Positions 33,733 to 42,841 of a stretch of DNA of 64,000 nt are shown one piece after another. Made by a program: the position numbers and the translations under genes. Origin of the DNA: CAYJBH01 sp964370825 (GTDB taxonomy: Bacteria > Bacillota > Clostridia > Oscillospirales > Ruminococcaceae); the NCBI GenBank assembly GCA_964370825.1, contig CAYJKY010000002.1, positions 52,632-116,631 of the forward strand, given 5' to 3'. The notes under the pieces are model-generated. The model ran no database searches, had not been told where the DNA came from, and saw only the letters and a program-made list of their open reading frames with translations. The first letter of the stretch is position 1. Each line of letters opens with the position of its first letter.

Positions 33733-35563
33733 ATTTACCTTCCAGCTCCTTTTTTCCGATACTGACAATGACAGGTCTTCCGTGCGGGCAACATTGAGGA
33801 ATTGCTCCGCAGTAAATCTCCTTTGCAAGACTCAACAGCTCAACATTACTCAGCTTATCCCCTGCCTTTACTGCCGCCCTGCATGCGACCGAGTTTAATA
33901 TCCATCTTGTCCGCTCATCCGATGTCATACTTCCGGTATTTAAACACTCAGCAAGTTCGTTTAATAACAGCTCGGCATTGTATCCGTCAATGTCTGCCGG
34001 AAGTGAATATATTCTTACCGAACTACCACCAAAATCCTCAAGCTCTATTCCGAGTTTGTAAAGGTAGTCGAGATTGTCGAGAAGTGTAGATTTATGTTCA
34101 CCATCCATATCAACAGCTAATGGTGTCAGCAAAAGCTGACTATCAACATCGTCACCACGTTGCTTTATCAGTCGTTCATAGATGATACGCTCGTGAGCCG
34201 CATGTTTATCCATAAAAATTATTTCGCCATCGGCTTCTAAGACTATATAGGTCGAGAAAACCTCGCCCACCAATCTAACTTCTGTTTCGGAGGGTTGTAC
34301 AAAACTCTGCTGTTCATACTCTCTGGTAGGTTGGGGTTTTATCGCCTCCTGATAAACAATATCTATTTTTTCGCTAATCTCGGAGAAGGTTCGCGGCATA
34401 GTGGTTGGGGTGGTGCTGTAAGTTGCCGATGGTGATGCAAGAACATCGGCCCTGTGGGAGGAAAACATTCTGTTTATATTGCTGCCTTCGGCATTGCCTT
34501 CTGCGACATAATGGGGTTTTTCCTCTACATTAGACTTTGCCTCCACCATCGTCAACGCTAAATCTATTTTTTCCGGTGGCATTAAAGCTGACTTAATTGC
34601 ACGATATATAGCGGAAAACACCCGACGCTCCTCAGCAAATCTCACCTCGGTCTTGGCAGGATGCACATTAACGTCCACAAGCTCGGTGGGCATGTTTAAG
34701 AACACAAATACTATAGGATGCTTACCATGCATAAAAAAACCGCTTACAGCCTGCTCTACTGCGGCGCTAAAGGATTTGTTTTTTATATATCGACCGTTAA
34801 CATAAAAGTACTGCATTGCCCTTGTAGGCTTTGCACCTTCGGCTGTTCCGACAAAACCTTTTATCTCATAGCCGTCCTCATCGTAAATAAGAGGCTTTAG
34901 ATAGCGGTGTATCTCCTTTGATATTAAAGAATTAACGGCTACCAAGCTATCGCCATCTGCACGGCATTGTAAAACCTGTTGACCGTCTCTGAGAAGTTTA
35001 AACGATATCTCAGGATGTGCGAGTGCGATTTTTGTCAGGGTATCAACTACTGCATTACCCTCTGCAACATCCTTCTTCAAAAATTTAAGGCGAGCCGGTG
35101 TGTTGTAAAAAAGATTTGATACCGATATCGTAGTGCCGGTATCCCTGCCGGCCGGCACTACCTCATTACCGACTCCACCGATTATACTGTATGATAACGC
35201 ATACTCCGAATGTTCGACCTTTGAAACGACCTGTAGTTCAGACACTGCGGCAATGGACGCTAAAGCCTCACCTCTAAATCCCTTGGTAATAATATTTTCT
35301 AGATCGTCATGTGATGATATTTTGCTTGTTGCGTGAGGTAAAAAGGCGGTTTTCAGGTATTCCGGCTCTATGCCTGAGCCGTTATCGGCAACGCTGATAA
35401 ACTCTCGCCCGCCCTTTTCTATCTCCACGGTAATGGAAGTGGCGCCGGCGTCTATCGAGTTTTCTACAAGTTCTTTTATTACCGAAGCAGGACGTTCCAC
35501 AACTTCTCCTGCCGCAATTTTATCCCTCAACAGCGGTGGTAGTTCCTTGATAATTCCACTCAA
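33722..35563 (-). CDS. mutL: DNA mismatch repair protein MutL
   Basis: A 613-residue GHKL ATPase. N-terminal motifs: RDKIAAGEVVERPASVIKELVENSIDAG, DNGSGI, TSKI and TKGFRGEALASI. A C-terminal dimerisation/endonuclease domain follows, with DKHAAHERIIYE, the endonuclease metal motif DQHA(x)2E in the form DKHAAHE, and CPHGRPV near the end. This marks the endonuclease-type MutL of bacteria lacking MutH. The TTG at 35563 overlaps the mutS TGA as TTGA and has GAGGTGG just upstream. It is transcribed after mutS in the same block. Confidence 0.95.
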   Translation of the reverse strand: MSGIIKELPPLLRDKIAAGEVVERPASVIKELVENSIDAGATSITVEIEKGGREFISVADNGSGIEPEYLKTAFLPHATSKISSHDDLENIITKGFRGEALASIAAVSELQVVSKVEHSEYALSYSIIGGVGNEVVPAGRDTGTTISVSNLFYNTPARLKFLKKDVAEGNAVVDTLTKIALAHPEISFKLLRDGQQVLQCRADGDSLVAVNSLISKEIHRYLKPLIYDEDGYEIKGFVGTAEGAKPTRAMQYFYVNGRYIKNKSFSAAVEQAVSGFFMHGKHPIVFVFLNMPTELVDVNVHPAKTEVRFAEERRVFSAIYRAIKSALMPPEKIDLALTMVEAKSNVEEKPHYVAEGNAEGSNINRMFSSHRADVLASPSATYSTTPTTMPRTFSEISEKIDIVYQEAIKPQPTREYEQQSFVQPSETEVRLVGEVFSTYIVLEADGEIIFMDKHAAHERIIYERLIKQRGDDVDSQLLLTPLAVDMDGEHKSTLLDNLDYLYKLGIELEDFGGSSVRIYSLPADIDGYNAELLLNELAECLNTGSMTSDERTRWILNSVACRAAVKAGDKLSNVELLSLAKEIYCGAIPQCCPHGRPVIVSIGKKELEGKFGR

Positions 35564-38181
35564 GCTTCCACCTCTTCCGACACCATGTTTTTCAGCTCTG
35601 ACAATATCTGCCATGCCTCAAGCGGTGAAAGTGTGTCCGGTATTATTGATTTCAATTTTTCCGTTATGTCGTTCCTTACACTTGTCGGCTCCGATACAAG
35701 CAAATCGTCAAACCCAATCTGTTTTGCAACTCCGGATAGAGCTTCGGAATGTTGCTCTAATTCTATTAATATCTCACCTGCACGCTGTATTATCGAGTTT
35801 GGTATTCCGGCAAGTTTTGCAACCTCTATGCCATAGCTGTCATCGGCGGCACGTGCCACAATTTTTCTGAGAAATATAAGCTCATCCCCACGCTTTTTTG
35901 CGGTTATGCTATAATTCTTCACCCCATAAAACAAGTTTTCAAGTATACAAAGTTCATGATAATGGGTGGCAAACATGGTTTTGGGTTGAGTGTTCGAGTT
36001 TCCGTCGGCGAGATATTCGACAATTGCTCTTGCTATTGCTAATCCGTCAAAGGTCGAGGTTCCTCTTCCTATCTCATCGAGTATCAACAGACTTTTGGAG
36101 GTTGCTGTTTCTAATATCTGTGCCATCTCGGTCATCTCCACCATAAAGGTGGACTGCCCCGCGGCAAGATCATCCGAGGCACCTACCCTTGTGAGTATGC
36201 TGTCACACACACCAATATGCGCTGAAGTTGCCGGAACAAAACATCCCACCTGGGCAAGCAGAACAGTTAATGCGGTTTGCCTCATATAGGTGCTCTTTCC
36301 TGCCATGTTAGGACCTGTGATAAGCAATATTCTGTTTTTAGCATTATCGGCTGTAACATCGTTTGCGATAAACGATGCTCTTCTCAACAACCTTTCCACA
36401 ACCGGATGTCTGCCATTTTTAATAAGTATGGCGGTGGAGTCATCCACCTTAGGTCTTGTGTAATCATACTGTACCGCTACCTCTGCAAAGCAACAGAGCA
36501 CATCAAGCCGTGCAATGGCCGAGGCAGTTGTTCCGATACGTGATGCCGCCGCACCGATACCGGTTAAAAGTTGATCATACAAATCAATCTCCAACGAGAG
36601 TAATCTTTCCTGTGCACCCATAATCCTGTCTTCGAGTTCCTTGAGTTCCTCGGTGACATATCGCTCACAATTGGCAAGTGTTTGACGGCGAACAAAACCC
36701 TCAGGCAGTTCCTCTATTGCATATTTCGGAAGCTCAACATAGTAGCCGAACACACGGTTGTAGCTTATCTTAATCTTTTTAAAATCATATTTTTCCCGAT
36801 ACTTGTTTTCAAGTTCAATCAGCTTACCCTTTGCACCATTAGACAGGCTACGTAGCTCATCTATTTCAGGATTAAATCCATCCCTTATTGTGCCACAGTC
36901 CCGCACATTAACAGGAGGTTTTTCCGAAATGGTGTCGGCAATAACGGCTGCTATATCCTTGAGATTATCAATACAGGTGTAGATTGATATCAACTCCGGC
37001 GAGGTGTATCCGGCAACCGAAAGTTTTAATTCGGGAATTATATTTAAGGTGTTTAGGAAGGCAAGTAGCTCCCTCGGCGAAGAACTTTTAAACAATATTC
37101 TGCCGAGTATTCTCTCCATGTCGGCAATTTTAGAGAGCAGTTCGAGAATCGACTGTCTTCCAAGCATATCCTTATTCAACTCGGATACCGAATCAAGCCT
37201 TCTGTTAATAAGAGAAGAAGATATTAAGGGTTGTTCAAACCAAAGTCTTAACAACCTTCTACCCATTGATGTTTCGGTTTTGTCTATGGTATGAAGCAGG
37301 CTACCACTACGCTGACCTTTACGCATTGTTTCGGTAATTTCAAGATGTTTGCGGGTCATGGCAGACAGCTTCATAAATGAATTTACATCATAATACTCAA
37401 CATTTAAAAGCCCACCAAGACCACGTTTTTGCGTCAAGGTCAGATAATGTATTAGCGCTGCAACCGCACCGTATGCAACCTCACCCTTTTCGGTTATCGA
37501 GCCGTGACACTCCTTTGGAAATTGAGACTTTAAAATTTTCTCCGAACGTTTATGCTCATAAATCTCCTCGTCGATAAGCTCTACACTGCAGTAGATATTT
37601 TGCTTTATGTATTCGGTAAGATCACTGTATTTTAATATTATGCTGTTTGAAATAATTTCGGTAGGTGAAAAACGTGCAAGTTCATTACAAATATCCGCAA
37701 TAAGTCTCTCTGAGTTGAGACTGCAAAGATAAATAATTCCACACGAAACATCAGAAAAGCACAAAGCTGCCTGTGTATCACCAACAATATTAATGCTACA
37801 CAAAAAATTATTTCTATCATCGCTGAGCATCGAACTCTCAAGGGCGGTACCTTGGGTGATAATTCTTACCACCTCACGGTCTACCAGCCCCTTTGTAGTC
37901 GCCGGGTCACCGGTCTGTTCACAGATTGCAACCTTAAATCCGAGCTCTAAGAGTTTAGCAATATAACTTTCGGCACTGTGATAGGGTACTCCGCACATTG
38001 GTGCACGCTCCGAGAGTCCGCACTCCCTACCTGTTAAGGTAAGTTCAAGCGACTTTGATACCGTTATTGCATCCTCGAAAAACATTTCATAAAAATCACC
38101 CAACCTAAAGAACAGCACCTTATCCTTGTGCTGTTCCTTTATCTGCATATACTGTTGCATCATAGGTGAAAGGCCGGCCAT
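35560..38181 (-). CDS. mutS: DNA mismatch repair protein MutS
   Basis: Recognises mismatches and small loops. The 873-residue protein has the N-terminal mismatch-binding motif LFFRLGDFYEMFFEDA (Phe-x-Glu), connector and lever domains, and the ATPase with TGPNMAGKSTYMRQTA (Walker A), LLILDEIGRGTSTFDG (Walker B and signature) and MFATHYHEL. The ATG at 38181 has AGGAGG five bases upstream; a GTG two codons earlier is possible. It is 12 bp from the YlbF-family gene and overlaps mutL. Length is standard for MutS1. Confidence 0.96.
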   Translation of the reverse strand: MAGLSPMMQQYMQIKEQHKDKVLFFRLGDFYEMFFEDAITVSKSLELTLTGRECGLSERAPMCGVPYHSAESYIAKLLELGFKVAICEQTGDPATTKGLVDREVVRIITQGTALESSMLSDDRNNFLCSINIVGDTQAALCFSDVSCGIIYLCSLNSERLIADICNELARFSPTEIISNSIILKYSDLTEYIKQNIYCSVELIDEEIYEHKRSEKILKSQFPKECHGSITEKGEVAYGAVAALIHYLTLTQKRGLGGLLNVEYYDVNSFMKLSAMTRKHLEITETMRKGQRSGSLLHTIDKTETSMGRRLLRLWFEQPLISSSLINRRLDSVSELNKDMLGRQSILELLSKIADMERILGRILFKSSSPRELLAFLNTLNIIPELKLSVAGYTSPELISIYTCIDNLKDIAAVIADTISEKPPVNVRDCGTIRDGFNPEIDELRSLSNGAKGKLIELENKYREKYDFKKIKISYNRVFGYYVELPKYAIEELPEGFVRRQTLANCERYVTEELKELEDRIMGAQERLLSLEIDLYDQLLTGIGAAASRIGTTASAIARLDVLCCFAEVAVQYDYTRPKVDDSTAILIKNGRHPVVERLLRRASFIANDVTADNAKNRILLITGPNMAGKSTYMRQTALTVLLAQVGCFVPATSAHIGVCDSILTRVGASDDLAAGQSTFMVEMTEMAQILETATSKSLLILDEIGRGTSTFDGLAIARAIVEYLADGNSNTQPKTMFATHYHELCILENLFYGVKNYSITAKKRGDELIFLRKIVARAADDSYGIEVAKLAGIPNSIIQRAGEILIELEQHSEALSGVAKQIGFDDLLVSEPTSVRNDITEKLKSIIPDTLSPLEAWQILSELKNMVSEEVEA

Positions 38182-38193
38182 ACGCACCTCCTT

Positions 38194-38601
38194 TTATGCT
38201 CCGCATCCGCTACAGCTTGAGCAGCTCCCACCGCAAGCTTCTGGTGGCTCTGCAGTTTCCGGATCCTCTCCGTTAACAGCGGCATTTATAACCGCCTGAA
38301 TATAGGTTAATAGCTCATCAAGTTCACCTTTAGCCTCATTGTATTTCACCATACCTTCATTTTCCATTATCTCGGTATAAAGGCTACGAACAGAGTTATT
38401 GAGTTCTGCAATCTTTTCTCTATCAGGCTCATTCGTCGACATGGCGGCCGTAAGCTCTTCCCTTGCGGTGTTAAAGGCATCAACCTTTTTAGTTAGCTCT
38501 TCATTTTTCTCGTTTGCGTCCCGAATTTCTTCAATACGAAGATATACAGGATCCTTCTGTAATTCTTTTGCTGCTTCGATAAACTTTTCAAGTGTAGTCA
38601 T
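38194..38601 (-). CDS. YlbF/YmcA (RicA/RicF-like) family protein with cysteine-rich tail
   Basis: A 135-residue, mostly helical protein (LEKFIEAAKELQKDPVYLRIEEI...YNEAKGELDELLTYIQ) of the YlbF/YmcA family. It ends with CGGSCSSCSGCGA, four cysteines in 11 residues. In Bacillus the RicA-RicF-RicT complex carries iron-sulphur clusters and directs RNase Y mRNA processing. Here the gene lies between miaB and mutS, the position of ymcA (ricA) in Bacillus. The Cys tail suggests metal or Fe-S binding. No ylbF/yaaT partner is in this window. The family call is firm; equivalence to RicA is from synteny. Confidence 0.82.
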   Translation of the reverse strand: MTTLEKFIEAAKELQKDPVYLRIEEIRDANEKNEELTKKVDAFNTAREELTAAMSTNEPDREKIAELNNSVRSLYTEIMENEGMVKYNEAKGELDELLTYIQAVINAAVNGEDPETAEPPEACGGSCSSCSGCGA

Positions 38602-38602
38602 T

Positions 38603-39997
38603 TTAATTTCCTTCCATAATTCCTGTTAATGCTGCTGCTGTGTTACCTGTTATAAAGACGTTACATAGTGTGCCTTTTTCCGGTTTGGCACCCTGGGTGG
38701 TAAATTTCACAAGTAAAAAATTACCGCATCTTCCTATAAGGGTTCCGCCATCCTCCTTTTCATACAGTACCCTAATACGTTTGTCCTTAAATCGTGAAAG
38801 CGCATCTGAGGCAAGCTGTTTTTGCGCCGAGAGCAACCTGTCCATTCGCTCGGTTTTTTTTGCGCTGATATTATCATCGGCAAGTTTCGCGGCGGCCGTT
38901 CCCGGACGCTTAGAGAAAATAAAGGTAAATAGCTGATAAAAGCCTGCCCGTTGTACAAGATCGAGGGTACTATCAAAATCCACCTCGGTTTCGCCTGGAA
39001 ATCCTACCATTATATCGCTGGTAAATCCAACATTCTCTATCCTCTTGCTTGCATAGTTGATAAGCTTTATGTATTCCTCAGAGGTATATCCTCGCCCCAT
39101 TGCCGAGAGTATATTGTCACTTCCTGACTGAACAGGAATATGTAACATCCTACACATCTTAGGATTTTCTGCAATGAAATCTATCAACTCATAGCTGAAA
39201 AATTTTGGATGCGATGATAAAAAGCTCACTACAAAATCACCGGGAATGTCACATACCTGTTTTAAAAGACCCACAAAATTTATGTCCATATCAAGCTTAC
39301 GACCGTAGGCATTAACATTTTGCCCAAGTAGGTTGATGTGTTTTGCTCCTGCAACAACAAGCTCCTTAACCTCGGCAACAATGTCCTGCGGAAGACGGTT
39401 AACCTCTGTTCCTCTAACATAAGGAACTATACAATAGCTACACCTGTTGTCGCAGCCATACATAATCGGAACCGAAACATTATATTTATCCGAACGGCTA
39501 ACCGAAGTACCTTCGATAATTTCCTTAGCCTCAATATCGCTGTCCGGGAAAATACGCTCCTTGGGACTTTCTAAGAAATCTGCAAGAGTGTCTATCAGGT
39601 TATCCTGTAGGTTGGTGTCGGCAACTATATCGACAAACGGGTAGGAATTTTTAATCGTTCCTATATTTCTCTGGTTTGAAAACATGCATCCGCAAAGTAT
39701 AATTATCTTCTTGCTGTTTATCATTTTCAAAGGCTTTAACTCGCCTATCTTGCTTAGGAACTTAATCTCGGCATTTTCTCGCACAGCACAGCTGTTAACC
39801 AATATTAAATCAGCTTTTGTTTTATAGGTTGTTTGGGTAAAACCTATGGTTTCCAGCATACCGCCGAGCCTCTCACTGTCACTGACGTTTTGTTGACATC
39901 CAAAGGTTTCGATAAAGTAGGAAAAGCTGTCCGACGAAAAAAAATCCTCGCACATCTCTCTGACATAGGTATACTCTTCTTTGGTAGGTAAAGGCAT
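38603..39997 (-). CDS. miaB: tRNA-2-methylthio-N6-dimethylallyladenosine synthase
   Basis: A radical-SAM methylthiotransferase that turns i6A37 of tRNA into ms2i6A37. The N-terminal cluster cysteines are in TFGCQQNVSDSERL, NSCAVRENAE and LCGCM. The radical-SAM triad is in YGCDNRCSYCIVPYVRG. HIPVQSGSDNILSAMGRGYT and DIMVGFPGETEVDF follow, and a C-terminal TRAM domain binds RNA. Length, 464, fits MiaB. AAAGGAG is placed seven bases from the ATG. It shares a transcription block with miaA, which makes its substrate. Confidence 0.94.
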   Translation of the reverse strand: MPLPTKEEYTYVREMCEDFFSSDSFSYFIETFGCQQNVSDSERLGGMLETIGFTQTTYKTKADLILVNSCAVRENAEIKFLSKIGELKPLKMINSKKIIILCGCMFSNQRNIGTIKNSYPFVDIVADTNLQDNLIDTLADFLESPKERIFPDSDIEAKEIIEGTSVSRSDKYNVSVPIMYGCDNRCSYCIVPYVRGTEVNRLPQDIVAEVKELVVAGAKHINLLGQNVNAYGRKLDMDINFVGLLKQVCDIPGDFVVSFLSSHPKFFSYELIDFIAENPKMCRMLHIPVQSGSDNILSAMGRGYTSEEYIKLINYASKRIENVGFTSDIMVGFPGETEVDFDSTLDLVQRAGFYQLFTFIFSKRPGTAAAKLADDNISAKKTERMDRLLSAQKQLASDALSRFKDKRIRVLYEKEDGGTLIGRCGNFLLVKFTTQGAKPEKGTLCNVFITGNTAAALTGIMEGN

Positions 39998-40021
39998 ACT
40001 ATACTCCTTTCATTTTAAAAT

Positions 40022-42841
40022 TTATAAATGTTTTTTAAGGTATTGTCCGGTAAAGGATGCGTCATTTGCTGCAATATCCTCCGGTGTTCCACACGCTAAA
40101 ACTTCACCTCCGGCGTTTCCACCCTCCGGCCCCATATCTATAATATAATCCGCAGTCTTGATAATGTCAAGGTTATGTTCAATAACAACCACTGTATTTC
40201 CCATATCGACCAGCTTGGTGAGTACCGATACAAGCTTATGAACATCGGCAACATGCAGCCCTGTTGTTGGTTCATCCAAAATATATATTGTGCTTCCGGT
40301 AGCCCTTTTTGAAAGCTCTAATGCCAGCTTAACACGCTGTGCTTCACCTCCAGAAAGTGTGGTAGCTGATTGACCGAGCGTGATATATGAAAGACCGACA
40401 TCGTTCAAGGTTTTAAGCTTGCGATGAATTTTGGGAATAGGCTCAAAAAAGCTAAGTGCATCCTCCACCGTCATGGCGAGAACATCGGCTATCGTTTTAC
40501 CTTTGTAGTGCACCTCTAACGTTTCTCTGTTGTAACGTTTACCCTTACACACCTCGCAGGGAACATAGATGTCCGGTAAAAAGTGCATCTCAATTCTTAT
40601 TATGCCATCACCCTCACAGGCTTCGCACCGTCCACCTCTTACATTAAAGGAGAATCGTCCGGTAGAGTATCCCCTCATTTTTGCTTCCGGTGTGGATGAA
40701 AATAAATCCCTAATATCGGTAAACACACCTGTATATGTGGCAGGATTTGATCGTGGAGTTCTACCTATCGGGGATTGATCTATTCCTATAACCTTGTCGA
40801 GGTTTTCCTGACCGGTCATGTCGTCATGGCTTCCCGGATGCATACGTGCGCCGTTAAGTTCTGCCGCAAGCCTCTTATAGACAATTTCGTTAATAAGCGA
40901 GGATTTACCGCTACCGCTTACGCCGGTAACACAGGTAAGAACCCCGAGAGGAAGTTCGACATTTACGTTTTTTAGGTTATTTTGCGATGCGCCGATAATC
41001 TTTAGCGATCTTCCATTACCTTTTTTTCGCTCACTCGGAACCGGAATATATTTTTTTCCAGAAAGATATTGTCCGGTTATAGACTTCTTCGTCTTAATAA
41101 TATCCTTTATACTTCCCTCGGCAACAATTTCACCGCCGTGTATTCCGGCACCCGGGCCTATATCTACAACATAATCAGCATTTCTTATGGTATCTTCGTC
41201 ATGTTCCACAACAATTAGTGTGTTTCCTAAATCCCTAAGCCTCTTTAATGTGGCTATGAGTTTTTCGTTGTCACGTTGGTGAAGACCTATACTCGGTTCA
41301 TCTAAAATATATAGTACTCCCATTAATGAAGAACCTATCTGGGTCGCCAATCTTATTCGCTGGCTTTCACCTCCGGAAAGAGTTGCGGCACTTCGGGATA
41401 GTGTAAGATACTGTAAACCTACGCTGCGAAGGAAGGAAAGTCTCTCGATAATTTCCTTTAAAATTCGCTCGCCAATCATCAGCTCACGACCGCTCAGTTT
41501 GAGACCTTCGATAAAGTCTACCGCTTCCGAAACCGACATCGAGGTGAATTTACTGATGTTTACATCACCTACCGTGACCGCAAGGCTTATAGGTTTTAGT
41601 CGTTCACCGTTACAGTCCGGGCATGGAATATCGGTCATTATTGAGGCAATTTCATCCCGCATCCACTCACTTCCGGTCTCCCTAAAGCGACGCTCAAGAT
41701 TGTTTACAATACCCTCAAAGCTGCTTTTATATTCTCCTTTTGCATACTCGCTTTGCCTGGTTAGGGTTATTCTTTCACCGTCGGTACCATATAAAATAAT
41801 ATCTATCACCTTTTTGGGAAGATTTTTGACCGGCGTTTTTAAGGAAAATTTATATCTCTTTGCAAGCGCTTTAAAATACATTTCGGCTATAGTTCCCTCG
41901 CCATATCCCCATCCGCTTGCCTTAACGGCCCCCTCAGCTATTGAGAGGTTTTTGTTTGGAAAGATAAGTTCGGGATCGACACGTAAAAATGTGCCGAGAC
42001 CGGTACATTTTTCACATGCTCCGTAGGGGTTGTTAAAGGAGAACATTCTCGGTGTCAACTCTTCAAGCCCTATTCCATGCACGGGGCAGGCGTAACTGCC
42101 AGAAAAAGTCATTTCCTCACCGTCAATAACATCCACAATAACATTAGAACCGGTAAGATTTAATGCGGTCTCTATTGAGTCGGCAAGACGTGTTCTTACC
42201 CCCTCATTGATGACAAGTCGATCTACTACGATTTCGATGGAGTGCTTGAAATTTTTATCCAGCTCTATGCTCTCGGACAAATCATAAATAATACCATCCA
42301 CCCTTGCACGCACATAGCCCGAACGCGCGGCAGCCTCCAACTCCTTATGATAGCTGCCCTTTCGCCCTCGTACAATCGGTGCGAGTATCTGAAATTTTGT
42401 TCCCTCTTCAAGCTTTAAAACGGTATCAACCATCTGGTCTATGGTTTGCTGGGCTATTACATTGCCACATATCGGGCAGTGTGGAATTCCTATTCTTGCA
42501 AATAATAGCCTTAGATAATCGTATATCTCGGTAACGGTTCCAACGGTGGAACGTGGGTTGCGTGAGGTGGTTTTTTGATCGATAGATATAGCGGGAGACA
42601 GACCCTCAATGCTGTCTACCTCCGGCTTTTCCATCTGTCCTAAAAACTGCCTTGCGTAGGAGGATAGGCTTTCAACATACCGTCGCTGTCCATCGGCATA
42701 GATAGTATCAAATGCAAGGGAAGACTTTCCGCTCCCCGAAAGGCCGGTCATTACGATCAAGCTGTCGCGAGGAAGTGTTATATCAACGTTTTTAAGGTTA
42801 TGCTCTCTGGCACCTTTAATTATTATACTGTTATTTTTCAA
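40022..42841 (-). CDS. uvrA: Excinuclease ABC subunit A
   Basis: The damage-recognition ATPase of nucleotide excision repair. The 939-residue protein has two ABC modules: Walker A motifs GLSGSGKSSLAFDTIYADGQ (first) and GVSGSGKSSLINEI (second), and signature segments TLSGGESQRIRLA and TLSGGEAQRVKLA. Zinc fingers (CPICGNV, CPDCNGERLKP, CEACEGDGI) and the DNA-insertion region complete the family. Length is normal. It overlaps uvrB by 11 bp and has miaB 24 bp downstream. Confidence 0.97.
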   Translation of the reverse strand: MKNNSIIIKGAREHNLKNVDITLPRDSLIVMTGLSGSGKSSLAFDTIYADGQRRYVESLSSYARQFLGQMEKPEVDSIEGLSPAISIDQKTTSRNPRSTVGTVTEIYDYLRLLFARIGIPHCPICGNVIAQQTIDQMVDTVLKLEEGTKFQILAPIVRGRKGSYHKELEAAARSGYVRARVDGIIYDLSESIELDKNFKHSIEIVVDRLVINEGVRTRLADSIETALNLTGSNVIVDVIDGEEMTFSGSYACPVHGIGLEELTPRMFSFNNPYGACEKCTGLGTFLRVDPELIFPNKNLSIAEGAVKASGWGYGEGTIAEMYFKALAKRYKFSLKTPVKNLPKKVIDIILYGTDGERITLTRQSEYAKGEYKSSFEGIVNNLERRFRETGSEWMRDEIASIMTDIPCPDCNGERLKPISLAVTVGDVNISKFTSMSVSEAVDFIEGLKLSGRELMIGERILKEIIERLSFLRSVGLQYLTLSRSAATLSGGESQRIRLATQIGSSLMGVLYILDEPSIGLHQRDNEKLIATLKRLRDLGNTLIVVEHDEDTIRNADYVVDIGPGAGIHGGEIVAEGSIKDIIKTKKSITGQYLSGKKYIPVPSERKKGNGRSLKIIGASQNNLKNVNVELPLGVLTCVTGVSGSGKSSLINEIVYKRLAAELNGARMHPGSHDDMTGQENLDKVIGIDQSPIGRTPRSNPATYTGVFTDIRDLFSSTPEAKMRGYSTGRFSFNVRGGRCEACEGDGIIRIEMHFLPDIYVPCEVCKGKRYNRETLEVHYKGKTIADVLAMTVEDALSFFEPIPKIHRKLKTLNDVGLSYITLGQSATTLSGGEAQRVKLALELSKRATGSTIYILDEPTTGLHVADVHKLVSVLTKLVDMGNTVVVIEHNLDIIKTADYIIDMGPEGGNAGGEVLACGTPEDIAANDASFTGQYLKKHL

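Noticed and set aside
35370..35870. 166-codon forward frame over the mutL/mutS junction
   Set aside because: It is antisense to two confidently identified genes and has no recognisable motif.
41499..42026. 175-codon forward frame inside uvrA
   Set aside because: It is antisense to conserved UvrA sequence and has no independent evidence.
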